Assembly: GCF_040054535.1 (NCBI RefSeq)
Contig: NC_090784.1
Location: forward strand, 5,937,501 to 6,001,500
Direction: 5' to 3'
DNA length: 64,000 nt
DNA from: Antennarius striatus
Taxonomy: Eukaryota > Chordata > Actinopteri > Lophiiformes > Antennariidae
How positions within the stretch are numbered: the first letter of the stretch is position 1; each line of letters opens with the position of its first letter. The notes beneath the pieces are model-generated. The model saw only the letters and a list, made by a program, of their open reading frames with translations, searched no databases and was not told where the DNA came from. Made by a program: the position numbers and the translations under genes. Shown here in pieces: positions 12,201-20,893 of the stretch.

Positions 12201-12652
12201 CTGACTTGACTTCAGTTGCCTCATTATTGACAACACCTCTGCTGGGAATGAAAATGGGAAAGTCCTCAATGATGGGAAGTGAGATTTCTGTGCCACAAAT
12301 CAATTATTATTTCGAAGGCTTGTTTACTAAAGTATAAAATAATTTTATGTAATTTGTGTTTCTGATCTATAACTAACCTGCATCTGTTAATTGAGCAATA
12401 CAGCATGAACAACACAATGCAACAGCAACCCTGTAAAACCTTTTCATGTCAGACTATTTAGGTTATAAAACCTTATGATTTCGTGAAAAGATGTAACATT
12501 TTACCAGAAATCAGAAACAAAGCTTCAGATTCATTATGAGTAAAAACCATGTAAAAAAAAAAAAGCACATTTCAACAGTATATGTTTGTTTCACTTTCTG
12601 TAGAAACATTGATTAATTGTCCTGGGGCAGAAAGAGCTGAGTTTCCATCAGT
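12201..12652. promoter_or_regulatory. Shared upstream spacer of divergent pair A/B
   Basis: The spacer is non-coding. Compared with the C-D spacer, about 540 bp is missing at roughly 12480, where 'aaccttatgatt' joins 'gtgaaaagatgtaaca'. Both promoters face outward, so common regulatory input is possible but unproven. Confidence 0.5.
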
Positions 12653-12662
12653 GGAACTTCCC
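12653..12662 (-). promoter_or_regulatory. NF-kappaB-type site of gene B
   Basis: GGAACTTCCC, whose reverse complement GGGAAGTTCC fits the kappaB consensus GGGRNNYYCC exactly. It lies 56 bp upstream of the B TATA box. The same decamer is present in the same place in C and F. Confidence 0.55.
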
Positions 12663-12717
12663 TTTGTCATTCCCAGCAGAGGTGTTGTCAATAATGAGGC
12701 AACTGAAGTCAAGTCAG

Positions 12718-12725
12718 TATAAATA
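12718..12725 (+). promoter_or_regulatory. TATA box of gene B
   Basis: TATAAATA, 119 bp upstream of the start codon, in the conserved context 'aagtcagTATAAATAcc'. Confidence 0.8.
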
Positions 12726-12836
12726 CCAACACACTCACAGCATTCCTCCGTCAGAGAGGAGAAGAAGTCAAAGGAGCTGACAAGAGTCACCAGAAGAGTC
12801 AGAGGAGTTCAAACTAAACCAGTCGAACCTCCAAAC

Positions 12837-13335
12837 ATGAAGTCTTTCAGTGTTGTAGTTGCAGTGGCCATCATGCTGGTGTTTATTTGTATTCAGGAGA
12901 GCTCTGCTGTTCCAGTGTCTGAAGTAAGACCTCCAGTCTGAACCATTCCATTTGCTTTGAGGTTGTTGTGTATAATGCTATGTACTGGCTCTGACTTTAA
13001 ATGTTCACAATTCATTGACAGGTTCAGGAGCTGGAGGAGCCACTGAGCAATGACCATCCAGTTGCCCCCCAAGAAGAGATGTCAGATGACTCCTGGAAGG
13101 TATGTCCAATACAATGAATGGACTGAGGCAAATATGTAAGGTCCATAGAAGGACAGAGACAATGAACAGAGTGAGGATGATGATGATGATGATGATAATG
13201 CTGGAGATGAACCCCTGTCTCTTGTCTTTCACACAGATGCCATACAACAGACAGAAGCGTAACCCTGCTGGCTGCAAGTTTTGCTGCAACTGCTGTCCTC
13301 GTATGAGTGGATGTGGTTTCTGCTGCAGGTTCTGA
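12837..13335 (+). CDS. hamp2: Hepcidin type 2 preproprotein, gene B
   Basis: Exons at 12837-12923, 13022-13099 and 13237-13335; introns 98 and 137 bp, GT-AG, phase 0. The 87-residue product has signal peptide MKSFSVVVAV..., propeptide VQELEEPL..., RQKR cleavage site and the eight-cysteine mature peptide NPAGCKFCC...GFCCRF. The protein is the same as gene A, and the Ser at residue 3 is shared only by A and B (Thr in C-F). Intron 2 contains a GAT/GATGAT simple repeat whose length differs between copies. It has the standard hepcidin 3' UTR. The class and role are as inferred from the missing type-1 N-terminal iron motif. Its mirror partner in the palindrome is gene C. Confidence 0.96.
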
Positions 13336-13372
13336 GGACAACTGCACCAATCTGGGATTTCTATAAAGTGTC

Positions 13373-13378
13373 AATAAA
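13373..13378 (+). terminator. Poly(A) signal of gene B
   Basis: AATAAA 38 nt past the stop codon, in the conserved context 'gtgtcAATAAAtgtt'. Confidence 0.8.
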
Positions 13379-13936
13379 TGTTGTGTTAAATTAAGTCGAT
13401 TGTCTGCCTCTGACACTTTTCAATGTGAGTCCTTGTAAAAATGTAATGTTAGTAATAAATATACTCACTTCGTGCTTCAAGTGATCTTCACATTGTGTAC
13501 ATTGCAGTTCATCATTTCAATAAAATTCAATTCAGGTGAAATTTAATTTGTGATGGTGTTTCATAATCTTTAGGAACTGCTTTAAAAAACAGTCCTATTT
13601 TCTTTGATATTCATCATAATTGTTAATATCACATTAAGTGTGACCCCATGCTGCTGGACCCCCGGTGTCTGTTGAGTGTGTTAAACAAAACAAGTAGTTT
13701 ACTCCCAAGAAGACTGACCGTGTTATCTGTCTTTGAGGAAAGTTTTTCATATATGTTTTCTCACATTTTCAGAATGCTTCTGAATTTTGTTCACGTTGTT
13801 GATTTTATGTGCTCAGTGATGTCATTGAATACCTGTGATGTTTTTGTCAATCAGTCAATTGACATTATTTAAATTGCAAAACCACCATGCTTCACGGTCC
13901 CAATCCATTTTGTAGAAAAGGAGGCAGTGGACAAAA
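13379..13936 (+). other. 3' flank of gene B
   Basis: Non-coding flank homologous to 22712-23250 (F), to 9358-9890 (orphan) and inverted to 19800-20248 (E). It breaks off at the piggyBac left end. Confidence 0.65.
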
Positions 13937-13940
13937 ATAA

Positions 13941-16417
13941 CCCTTGGATATACATGTGGGGTCAGGCATGGCCCCATGGGTTGTTTTTGTTCAACAGCTT
14001 CAAAATGAAAGTTTGTAATATATTCATATTCCAGGTATTCCTCATAAAATATGTTGTGACATGAGGCCATTTTCTTAAAACATAAATTATTTTCAAGAAA
14101 TTGTAGTTTTTGTATCACTACCCCACTCTTCCATAAGTGGGGTCACATATGACCCCCAAAAGTTCTTATGGATTTTTGCATGAACCTTTACTTTTTAGCC
14201 ACTTTTACTGTCCCACTTTCACATCTGTTGTCCTTGTCCACTTCTGCTGCAACTTTCCAATCACCACAACTGGTATCAGGAAGCTTACCACCCAGGAGCT
14301 CTTTGCTACAGAGTAACACATGTATAAGTCATTTCTCTATTTTTGAACTTAATTTTTTGTTATATTGTAACATGTGATCACAATATGTGTTTTTTATTTT
14401 ATTTTATCTATAGTAAAATGGCTGATAAGAGGCCAGGTAGGATCCTTTTGGACTATACCCTGCAAATGATCCAGGACGAATGGGATGAAGTCATAGTGAC
14501 TGACTCAGATTCTGACCTCTCAGATATGGAAGACACAGCCTATTGTCCCCCCACTGAACTAGGGCAGTCAGACACACAGGAATCCACTGAGTCATCTGAA
14601 GAGGACATGGAGCCACAAGTTCTCTTACTGCAAATAGTTACCTGCCAGACAAGCTAAAACACCAAGTCACAGTTTTCAACGTATTATGCCAGGACCTGTA
14701 CCTGGGATTAGAAATGTCTCCCCAATAGATGCATGGAAGGGATAAATGTCTGATGACATAATAGAAGAGGTGCTGACATGCACAAACAAGGAAGGAGAAA
14801 GAGTAGCCTCAGACATGGGGAAAGAGTTGAGAAATACAACCAAAGATAAGCTTGTGGCCTTCATTGGATTGACCATTCTTGCAGGAAGTGAGAAGAACTG
14901 GGATGTGCCAGTCCATACGCTTTTTGGGAGTCCTCTGCACAACCCATTGTACAAGGTCACTATGTCAATTCAAAGTTTTGAAGACATTTGCCAGTCCTTA
15001 CGTTTGATGACAAGTAGACCAGGGCCAACCGACTGAAAACAGATCACCTTGCAGCTTTTTGCCACAAATGGGACCTATTCCTGATCAGCTGCAGGGACAA
15101 ATTCACCCCCGGTGATTGCGTGACAGTGGACGAATAACTCGTGCCTTTCAGAGGGAGGACCCAGCTTCTGTAGTACATGCCAAACAAGCCCGCCAAGTAC
15201 GGCAGAAAGACCTTCTGGGTTTGTGATGCACGTACTCCATTTGCAGTTGATGGAATTGTGTACCTCGGGAGACAACCAGGGGAAAATGTCCAGAAGAATC
15301 TGGGAGAAAACGTTGTCCGTCAGTTGTGCAGTGGATTCAGACACACAGGTCACAACATCACCACTTATTCACCAGTATGCCTCTTGCAGAACATCTCCTG
15401 GAGGAGGGTCTGACTATTGTGGGAACTTTGCGAGAGAACAAGCCGGACATTTCTCCAGTCATAAAGGCTTCCAAGTCAAGAGAGGTCCACAGCACCGAAT
15501 TTGGGTTCAATGGGAAGATGACCACGATCAGCTATGTAAGAAAGAAGGGAAAGGCTGTTCTGCTGCTTAGCACAATGCACCACAGCAGGACGGTGGATGA
15601 AAACAGCCCAAGAAAAAAGAGAAACAATCCTCTTCTACATTAAGACAAAAGGGGAAGTGGATATAGTGGACCAGATGGTCGGCAACTCCACCTGCAAACG
15701 GCAGATGCAGAGATGACCCATGGTGCTCTGGTATAACCTGATTGACGTCGCCGCTCTGAATGCCTATACATTTTTCAGGGCTCAGCACCCTGAAGTTTAC
15801 ACAGGCATCACCCATGGATGACGCCACTTCTTCATAGAGCTCTCAGTGGAGCTTCTGACACCTCACATCAAAAGTCGACTGGAAGGTACCCCGAACCTAC
15901 CAACCTACATCACAGCAATGGAAAGAGTTGTAGTGACAAAGACTGCTGAGATCCAGCCACAGGGATTTGACACAAGTCGCCAGCGGAAGAGGAAAAGGTG
16001 CAGGTTGTGTCGAAGAAAGAAAAATAGCAAAACCACTGATTGCTGTGTTAAGTGCCGCACCTCTGTGTGCGGCAGTCACAACCAGAAGCAAGTTGTTTGT
16101 GACAGATGCACACAGTGAGAGGAGATCTGTTTTTTGTGTGAATGTCGGCCAGGCTGCCATCGCCCCCCACTGGCCCCACAGGATCTCCGCAAGTGTGAAT
16201 GTGCATTTGTGTGTACAAAAAATGCAAATTCTTAAAGTTAATGAAAAAAATACATGAATAATGCAAATGTTTTCTGTCACAAACATGTTTTATTTGGAAT
16301 ACCTGGAATATGAATGTATTACATATTTCATTTTGAAGCCGTTGAAGAAAAGCAATCCTTGGGGTCATGTTTGACCTCTGGAAGTGTTGATGTATTGGTA
16401 ACTTATGCATCCAAGGG
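13941..16417 (+). mobile_element. piggyBac-family transposon relic at the palindrome centre
   Basis: A 2477-bp element. The ends are CCCTTGGAT (13941-13949) and its inverse ATCCAAGGG (16409-16417). Long subterminal inverted repeats lie at about 13980-14055 and 16282-16358 ('gaatacctggaatatgaat' and its complement), with further 'ggggtca...tgacccc' palindromes near both ends. It contains a decayed transposase in the + sense. The right end is flanked by TTAA (16418-16421), the piggyBac target, but the left end by ATAA (13937-13940). Left flank is the 3' flank of gene B; right flank is the inverted 3' flank of gene C. Confidence 0.93.
14418..16118 (+). pseudogene. piggyBac transposase, multiply disrupted
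   Basis: It starts at ATG 14418 (MADKRPGRILL) with an acidic N-terminal region (DSDSDLSDMED), typical of PGBD/piggyBac proteins. The core then runs through several frames: EEVLTCTNKEG, KLVAFIGLTILAGS, CQSLRLM; FRGR-like sequence after a TAA that replaces the residue next to the first catalytic Asp (VDE-stop, near 15136); PNKPAKYGRKTFWVCDART at 15181; PLAEHLLEEGLTIVGTLREN; KGEVDIVDQM holding the third catalytic Asp; and a C-terminal Cys-rich finger (CRLCRRKK...CCVKC...CDRCTQ). At least five in-frame stops and about three frameshifts are visible. The bases expected to encode the second catalytic Asp before FTSMPLAEHLL (about 15363) are deleted. It cannot make an active enzyme. Confidence 0.92.
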
Positions 16418-16421
16418 TTAA

Positions 16422-16637
16422 ACATGTAATAGTCTAAAGAATACAAAAAAGCATCATTCATTACATTTGACTTGAATTCAAATTTATTGAATTGGTAAAT
16501 TGTTCCTGTAATATACACAAAGTGGAGCTCACTTTAAGCACGGAGTGAGTATATTTGTTAATAATGTCTCACATTTACAAGGATTCACATCAAAATGTGA
16601 CAGAAGCAGATGATCAACTTAATTTAACATATGAAAA
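16422..16637 (-). other. 3' flank of gene C
   Basis: The reverse complement aligns to the F flank from about 22712 to 22930, then stops at the piggyBac right end. It is therefore about 300 bp shorter than the B flank on the other side of the element. Confidence 0.65.
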
Positions 16638-16643
16638 TTTATT
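16638..16643 (-). terminator. Poly(A) signal of gene C
   Basis: TTTATT on + (AATAAA on minus), 37 nt past the C stop codon, same context as gene B. Confidence 0.8.
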
Positions 16644-16679
16644 GACACTTATAGAAATCCCAGTTTGGTGAATATATCC

Positions 16680-17161
16680 TCAGAACCTGCAGCAGAAACC
16701 ACATCCACTCATACGAGGACAGCAGTTGCAGCAAAACTTGCAGCCAGCAGGGTTACGCTTCTGTCTGTTGTATGGCATCTGTGTGAAAGACAAGAGACAG
16801 GAGTTCATCTCCAGCATCATCTTCTTCACTCTGTTCATTGTCTCTCTCCTTCTATGGACCTGACATATTTGCCTCAGTCTGTTCATTGTATTGGACATAC
16901 CTTCCAGGAGTCATCTGACATCTCTTCTTGGGAAGCAACTGGATGGTCATTGCTCAGTGGCTCCCCCAGCTCCTGAATCTATCAATGAATTGTGAACATT
17001 TACAGTCAGAGCCAGTACATAGCATTATACACAACAAACTCAAAGCAAATGAAATGACTGACGGACGGTCTTACTTCAGACACTGGAACAGCAGAGCTCT
17101 CCTGAATACAAATAAACACCAGCATGATGGCCACTGCAACTACAACACTGAAAGTCTTCAT
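16680..17161 (-). CDS. hamp2: Hepcidin type 2 preproprotein, gene C
   Basis: Minus-strand exons: 17161-17075, 16978-16901 and 16778-16680; introns 96 and 122 bp, GT-AG. The product is 87 residues with MKTFSVVVAV signal peptide and propeptide beginning IQELGEPL. The Glu-to-Gly change in the propeptide is unique among the six genes, and it has Ser where A, B and D have Pro before Q-E-E-M. RQKR and the eight-cysteine mature peptide are unchanged. Its beta-type promoter with a kappaB decamer matches B, its mirror copy. It is head-to-head with D (start codons 1295 bp apart). Function is inferred as for the other copies. Confidence 0.95.
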
Positions 17162-17269
17162 GTTTGGCGGTTTGACTGGTTTAGTTTGAGCTCCTCTGAC
17201 TCTTCTGGTGACTCTTGTCAGCTCCTTTGACTTCTCCTCTCTGATGGAGGAATGCTGTGAGTGTGTTGG

Positions 17270-17277
17270 TATTTATA
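17270..17277 (-). promoter_or_regulatory. TATA box of gene C
   Basis: TATTTATA on + (TATAAATA on minus), 109 bp upstream of the ATG. Confidence 0.8.
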
Positions 17278-17332
17278 CTGACTTGACTTCAGTTGCCTCA
17301 TTATTGACAACACCTCTGCTGGGAATGATAAA

Positions 17333-17342
17333 GGGAAGTTCC
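17333..17342 (+). promoter_or_regulatory. NF-kappaB-type site of gene C
   Basis: GGGAAGTTCC, a perfect kappaB consensus match at the same distance from TATA as in B and F. Confidence 0.55.
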
Positions 17343-18314
17343 ACTGATGGAAATTCAGCTCTTTCTGCTTCAAAACAATTAATCAATGTTTCTACAGAAA
17401 ATGAAACACAAATTTTGTTGAAATGTCTGATTTTTTACATGGTTTTTACACATAATGAATCTGAAACTTTGTTTCTGATTTCTGGTAAAATGTTACATCT
17501 TTCAACAGATCAATAATAAACATGCAATAGAACACGGCAGTGATCCTGATGTCTCGACGTTTAACAGTTTTTAATAGTTTGATATTTTACATCATCCAAA
17601 TTTATACATTTTTTAAGCAATTACGGTATCAAATTAATCAATTTTTATTCATCTAAATTTTCAACAATACACAGCTGTTAGGGTTAAGCTATGCATTTGT
17701 TCTCTGTTCACTTGTGCATGAAAGGGAGTAATTGAAATTTACAAAGTTATCCACCTGGTTTAATTGAAGGAAAATGTTAATATTGGAGTTTCAGATATAG
17801 TCAAATTGTGAACTCAAACAACATTGAAAAAAAAGGGTAGCCTGTTGAAAACAATGGCTATTCAGGTGTTTATTTCATCATATATGCAGTGATTGATGCT
17901 GTTTGTTACAAAGATGTGATATACAGTATGTTCATTTATTACTGAGGGATATTGATATTGATTGAATTTCCTGAAAATTAACAACATCCTTGATGTTTCA
18001 GAATCAACTGAAAACATGGACTTCTTTATCTTTTACTTTTCTTTTGGACTTGGTTCACAAAATCATAAGGTTTTATAACCTAAATAGTCTGACATGAAAA
18101 GGTTTTACAGGGTTGCTGTTGCATTGTGTTGTTCATGCTGGATTGCTCAATTAACAGATGCAGGTTAGTTATAGATCAGAAACACAAATTACATAAAATT
18201 ATTTTATACTTCAGTAAACAAGCCTTCGAAATAATAATTGATTTGTGGCACAGAAATCTCACTTCCCATCATTGAGGACTTTCCCATTTTCATTCCCAGC
18301 AGAGGTCTTGTCAC
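17343..18314. promoter_or_regulatory. Shared upstream spacer of divergent pair C/D
   Basis: Non-coding and AT-rich. The outer parts match the A-B spacer inverted. The middle (about 17520-18060) matches the E-F spacer (about 21100-21800, inverted, e.g. 'aacaaatgcatagcttgaccctaa') but is deleted between A and B. Confidence 0.55.
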
Positions 18315-18320
18315 TGATAA
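18315..18320 (+). promoter_or_regulatory. GATA-type site of gene D
   Basis: TGATAA within 'cttgtcactgataaggcaac', 26 bp before the TATA-like element. It is shared with gene E and replaced by 'gttgtcaataatgaggcaac' in A, B, C and F. Confidence 0.4.
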
Positions 18321-18340
18321 GGCAACTGAAGTCAAGTCAG

Positions 18341-18348
18341 TACAAATA
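18341..18348 (+). promoter_or_regulatory. Degenerate TATA box of gene D (TACAAATA)
   Basis: At the position where the five other intact genes have TATAAATA, gene D reads TACAAATA. The flanking bases are otherwise conserved, 116 bp before the ATG. Confidence 0.75.
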
Positions 18349-18456
18349 CCAACACACTCACAGCATTCCTCCATCAGAGAGGAGAAGTCAAAGGAGCTGA
18401 CAAGAGTCACCAGAAGAGTCAAAGGAGTTCAAACTAAACCAGTCAAACCTCCAAAC

Positions 18457-18944
18457 ATGAAGACTTTCAGTGTTGTAGTTGCAGTGGCCATCATGCTGGT
18501 GTTTATTTGTATTCAGGAGAGCTCTGCTGTTCCAGTGTCTGAAGTAAGACCTTCCGTCAGTTGTTCCATTTGCTTTGAGGTTGTTGTGTATAATGCTATG
18601 TACTGGCTCTGACTGTAAATGTTCACAATTCATTGATAGATTCAGGAGCTGGAGGAGCCACTGAGCAACGACCATCCAGTTGCTCCCCAAGAAGAGATGT
18701 CAGATGACTCCTGGAAGGTATGTCCAATACAATGAATGGACTGAGGCAAATATGCAAGGTCCATGGAAGGACAGAGACAATGAACAGACTGAGGATGATG
18801 ATGATGATGCTGGGGATGAACTCCTGTCTCTTGTCTTTCACACAGATGCCATACAACAGACAGAAGCGTAACCCTGCTGGCTGCAAGTTTTGCTGCAACT
18901 GCTGTCCTCGTATGAGTGGATGTGGTTTCTGCTGCAGGTTCTGA
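18457..18944 (+). CDS. hamp2: Hepcidin type 2 preproprotein, gene D
   Basis: Exons at 18457-18543, 18640-18717 and 18846-18944; introns 96 and 128 bp. The product is 87 residues: MKTFSVVVAV signal peptide, IQELEEPL propeptide with Pro before Q-E-E-M, RQKR, and a mature peptide identical to the rest. The coding region is fully intact, but the TATA box has a transversion-free T-to-C change and the usual hepcidin 3' UTR is replaced after 'ttctgaggg' by the sequence shared with gene A. Expression may therefore differ from the other copies; that is inference. Confidence 0.95.
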
Positions 18945-19088
18945 GGGTATCTACACCAGCCCTGAGTGACTTTTAAATATTCAAGAATGTTGATAGATTT
19001 GTGAGAATGCAGGTCACATGATGTGAAAGTATCAGCCACACAGTAGGAAATACTCAATATCTGCTGATAAATCATTTGATGCCAATGG

Positions 19089-19094
19089 ATTAAA
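19089..19094 (+). terminator. Candidate poly(A) signal of gene D
   Basis: ATTAAA 145 nt past the stop codon. Canonical AATAAA follows at 19321-19326 and 19367-19372. The usual site 38 nt past the stop is absent. Confidence 0.4.
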
Positions 19095-20248
19095 ACTTTT
19101 TGAATATGTATAAATAAGTTTGCGTAAGTAAAGTCTAGTGTACCGCAAGGCTTGATCCTTGACCATACAATGTTTTCTTCTCATATGTTTCCCCTCGTTG
19201 ATATTTTTTGGAAATATGACCTTTGAGTCCATTGCGACCCTTATGATACACAACTTTCACTTTCTTGAGCCAACTGATCTTTCCCAATTCTGTACTTTAG
19301 AGGCATGTCTCTTAGAAATTAATAAATGTATAATACTGATAAAATGTATGTGTTTTACTTTCTGCAAATAAACGTTGACGAAACTGAGCTTTTATTCTTA
19401 TACTGGAAAATCCGACATAAATTGTTAATTTTGATGGCAGCATTTCTTATGAAAGCTCTGCTGCTGGAATGATTTTTGATCCCCATTTAGCATTTTAGGG
19501 CCACATGAGATCCATCCATCTTCTAATCACTGCTTTTTCCGCCGTAGCGGGTCACGAGGAGCTGGAGCCAATTCGAACTGGCTCAAGGCTTGAAGCGGGG
19601 CAAACTCAAGGCACGACGCCAGTGCACCGCGGAGATACACAGAGACAGACTCTGCATTACTTTACGAACTTCTTCTGATGAAAGTTTTAATTTGTTTTGT
19701 GTATCCTAATATCTAGTGATATTGTTCAAACTGTTGCATATTTTACTGTATTTTGTTCAATGCCTCTTTTTCCACGAAGTGTACTGGCATCATGATGCAT
19801 GGTGGTTTTGCGAATTAAATAAAATTCAATAACTGATTGAGAAATATATCAAGAGTATCCTGGAAATTTGACACATAAATGAAAGAGTTCAGTTTGCACA
19901 GTTAGCCTTCGTGGGAGCAGAACTCCTTGTTATGTACTGTATAACACACTCCACAGACACCAGGGGTCCAGCAGCAGAGGTCACATTTAATGTGGCATTA
20001 ACAATTTTGATACATGTCAAGAAAAATTGCACTTTTTTAATGTAAGACCTGAAGAATATGAAACACCATTGCACATGATATTTTCTTTGAAATAATATTT
20101 ATTAAAACAATGAATGTTTCCTGTATTATACACAAAGTGGAGCTCACTTGAAGCACATATTGTATTTATTAATAACATCATATGTTTACAAGGACTCGCA
20201 TCTAAAAGTGACAGAAGCAGACTATCAACCTAATTCAAGATGTCGAAA
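19095..20248. other. Tail-to-tail spacer between genes D and E
   Basis: Non-coding. 18945-19506 mirrors the 3' region of A; 19510-19660 is the mirror copy of the SINE-family tail; 19660-20248 is the inverted 3' flank of E, mirroring 9360-9960. A deletion at about 19507 removed what is 10.12-11.03 kb in the left arm. Confidence 0.65.
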
Positions 20249-20254
20249 TTTATT
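20249..20254 (-). terminator. Poly(A) signal of gene E
   Basis: TTTATT on + (AATAAA on minus), 34 nt past the E stop codon. Confidence 0.8.
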
Positions 20255-20287
20255 GACACTCGAAATCCCAGATTGGTGCAGATGTCC

Positions 20288-20780
20288 TCAGAACCTGCAG
20301 CAGAAACCACATCCACTCATACGAGGACAGCAGTTGCAGCAAAACTTGCAGCCAGCAGGGTTACGCTTCTGTCTGTTGTATGGCATCTGTGTGAAAGACA
20401 AGAGACAGGGGTTCATCCCCAGCATCATCATCATCATCATCCTCACCCTGTTTATTGTCTCTCCTTTTCTATGGACCTTACATATTTGCCTCAGTCCATT
20501 CATTGAATTGGACATACCTTCCAGGAGTCATCTGACATCTCTTCTTGGGAAGCAACTGGATGGTCGTTGCTCAGTGGCTCCTCCAGCTCCTGAACCTGTC
20601 AATGAATTGTGAACATTTAAAGTCAGAGCCAGTACATAGCATTATACACAACAACCTCAAAGCAAATGAAATGGTTCAGACTGGAGGTCTTACTTCAGAC
20701 ACTGGAACAGCAGAGCTCTCCTGAATACAAATAAACACCAGCATGATGGCCACTGCAACTACAACACTGAAAGTCTTCAT
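20288..20780 (-). CDS. hamp2: Hepcidin type 2 preproprotein, gene E
   Basis: Minus-strand exons: 20780-20694, 20595-20518 and 20386-20288; introns 98 and 131 bp, GT-AG. The product is 87 residues with MKTFSVVVAV signal peptide, VQELEEPL propeptide with Ser before Q-E-E-M, RQKR and the common mature peptide. The alpha-type promoter resembles D, with an intact TATA box and a GATA-type site. It is head-to-head with F (start codons 1389 bp apart) and tail-to-tail with D. Confidence 0.95.
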
Positions 20781-20885
20781 GTTTGGCGGTTTGACTGGTT
20801 TAGTTTGAACTCCTCTGACTCTTCTGGTGACTCTTGTCAGCGCCTTTGACTTCTTCTCCTCTCTGATGGAGGAATGTTGTGAGTG

Positions 20886-20893
20886 TATTTATA
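20886..20893 (-). promoter_or_regulatory. TATA box of gene E
   Basis: TATTTATA on + (TATAAATA on minus). Six bases that separate TATA from the 5' UTR in the other copies are missing here, so its spacing to the ATG is 105 bp. A GATA-type site (TTATCA) lies at 20914-20919. Confidence 0.75.

Larger units (their letters stand above)
9312..20287. repeat. Large imperfect palindrome (inverted duplication) of hepcidin genes
   Basis: The left arm (about 9312-13937) reads orphan 3' flank, gene A(-), gene B(+). The right arm (about 16422-20287) is the same order inverted: C(-), D(+), E 3' flank. A matches D, including its distinctive 3' region (11033-11599 versus 18945-19506) and distal promoter. B matches C, including distal promoter and 3' flank. 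Arms differ by indels: about 0.9 kb (10.12-11.03 kb) present only on the left, and about 0.5 kb of A-B-type spacer (about 17.52-18.06 kb) present only on the right. The centre is the piggyBac relic. Confidence 0.8.

Noticed and set aside
14746-15036. Possible domesticated piggyBac gene (PGBD-like)
   Set aside because: Several stops and frameshifts across the whole transposase and loss of catalytic contexts, while transposon ends are still attached: a dead transposon, not a host gene.
20148-20612. 154-codon + strand open frame across gene E, and similar long antisense frames across A (11487-11918), B, C, D and F
   Set aside because: They are the complement of hepcidin exon 3, intron 2 and exon 2. 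They recur only because the genes are near-identical copies, and they have no plausible start or domain.
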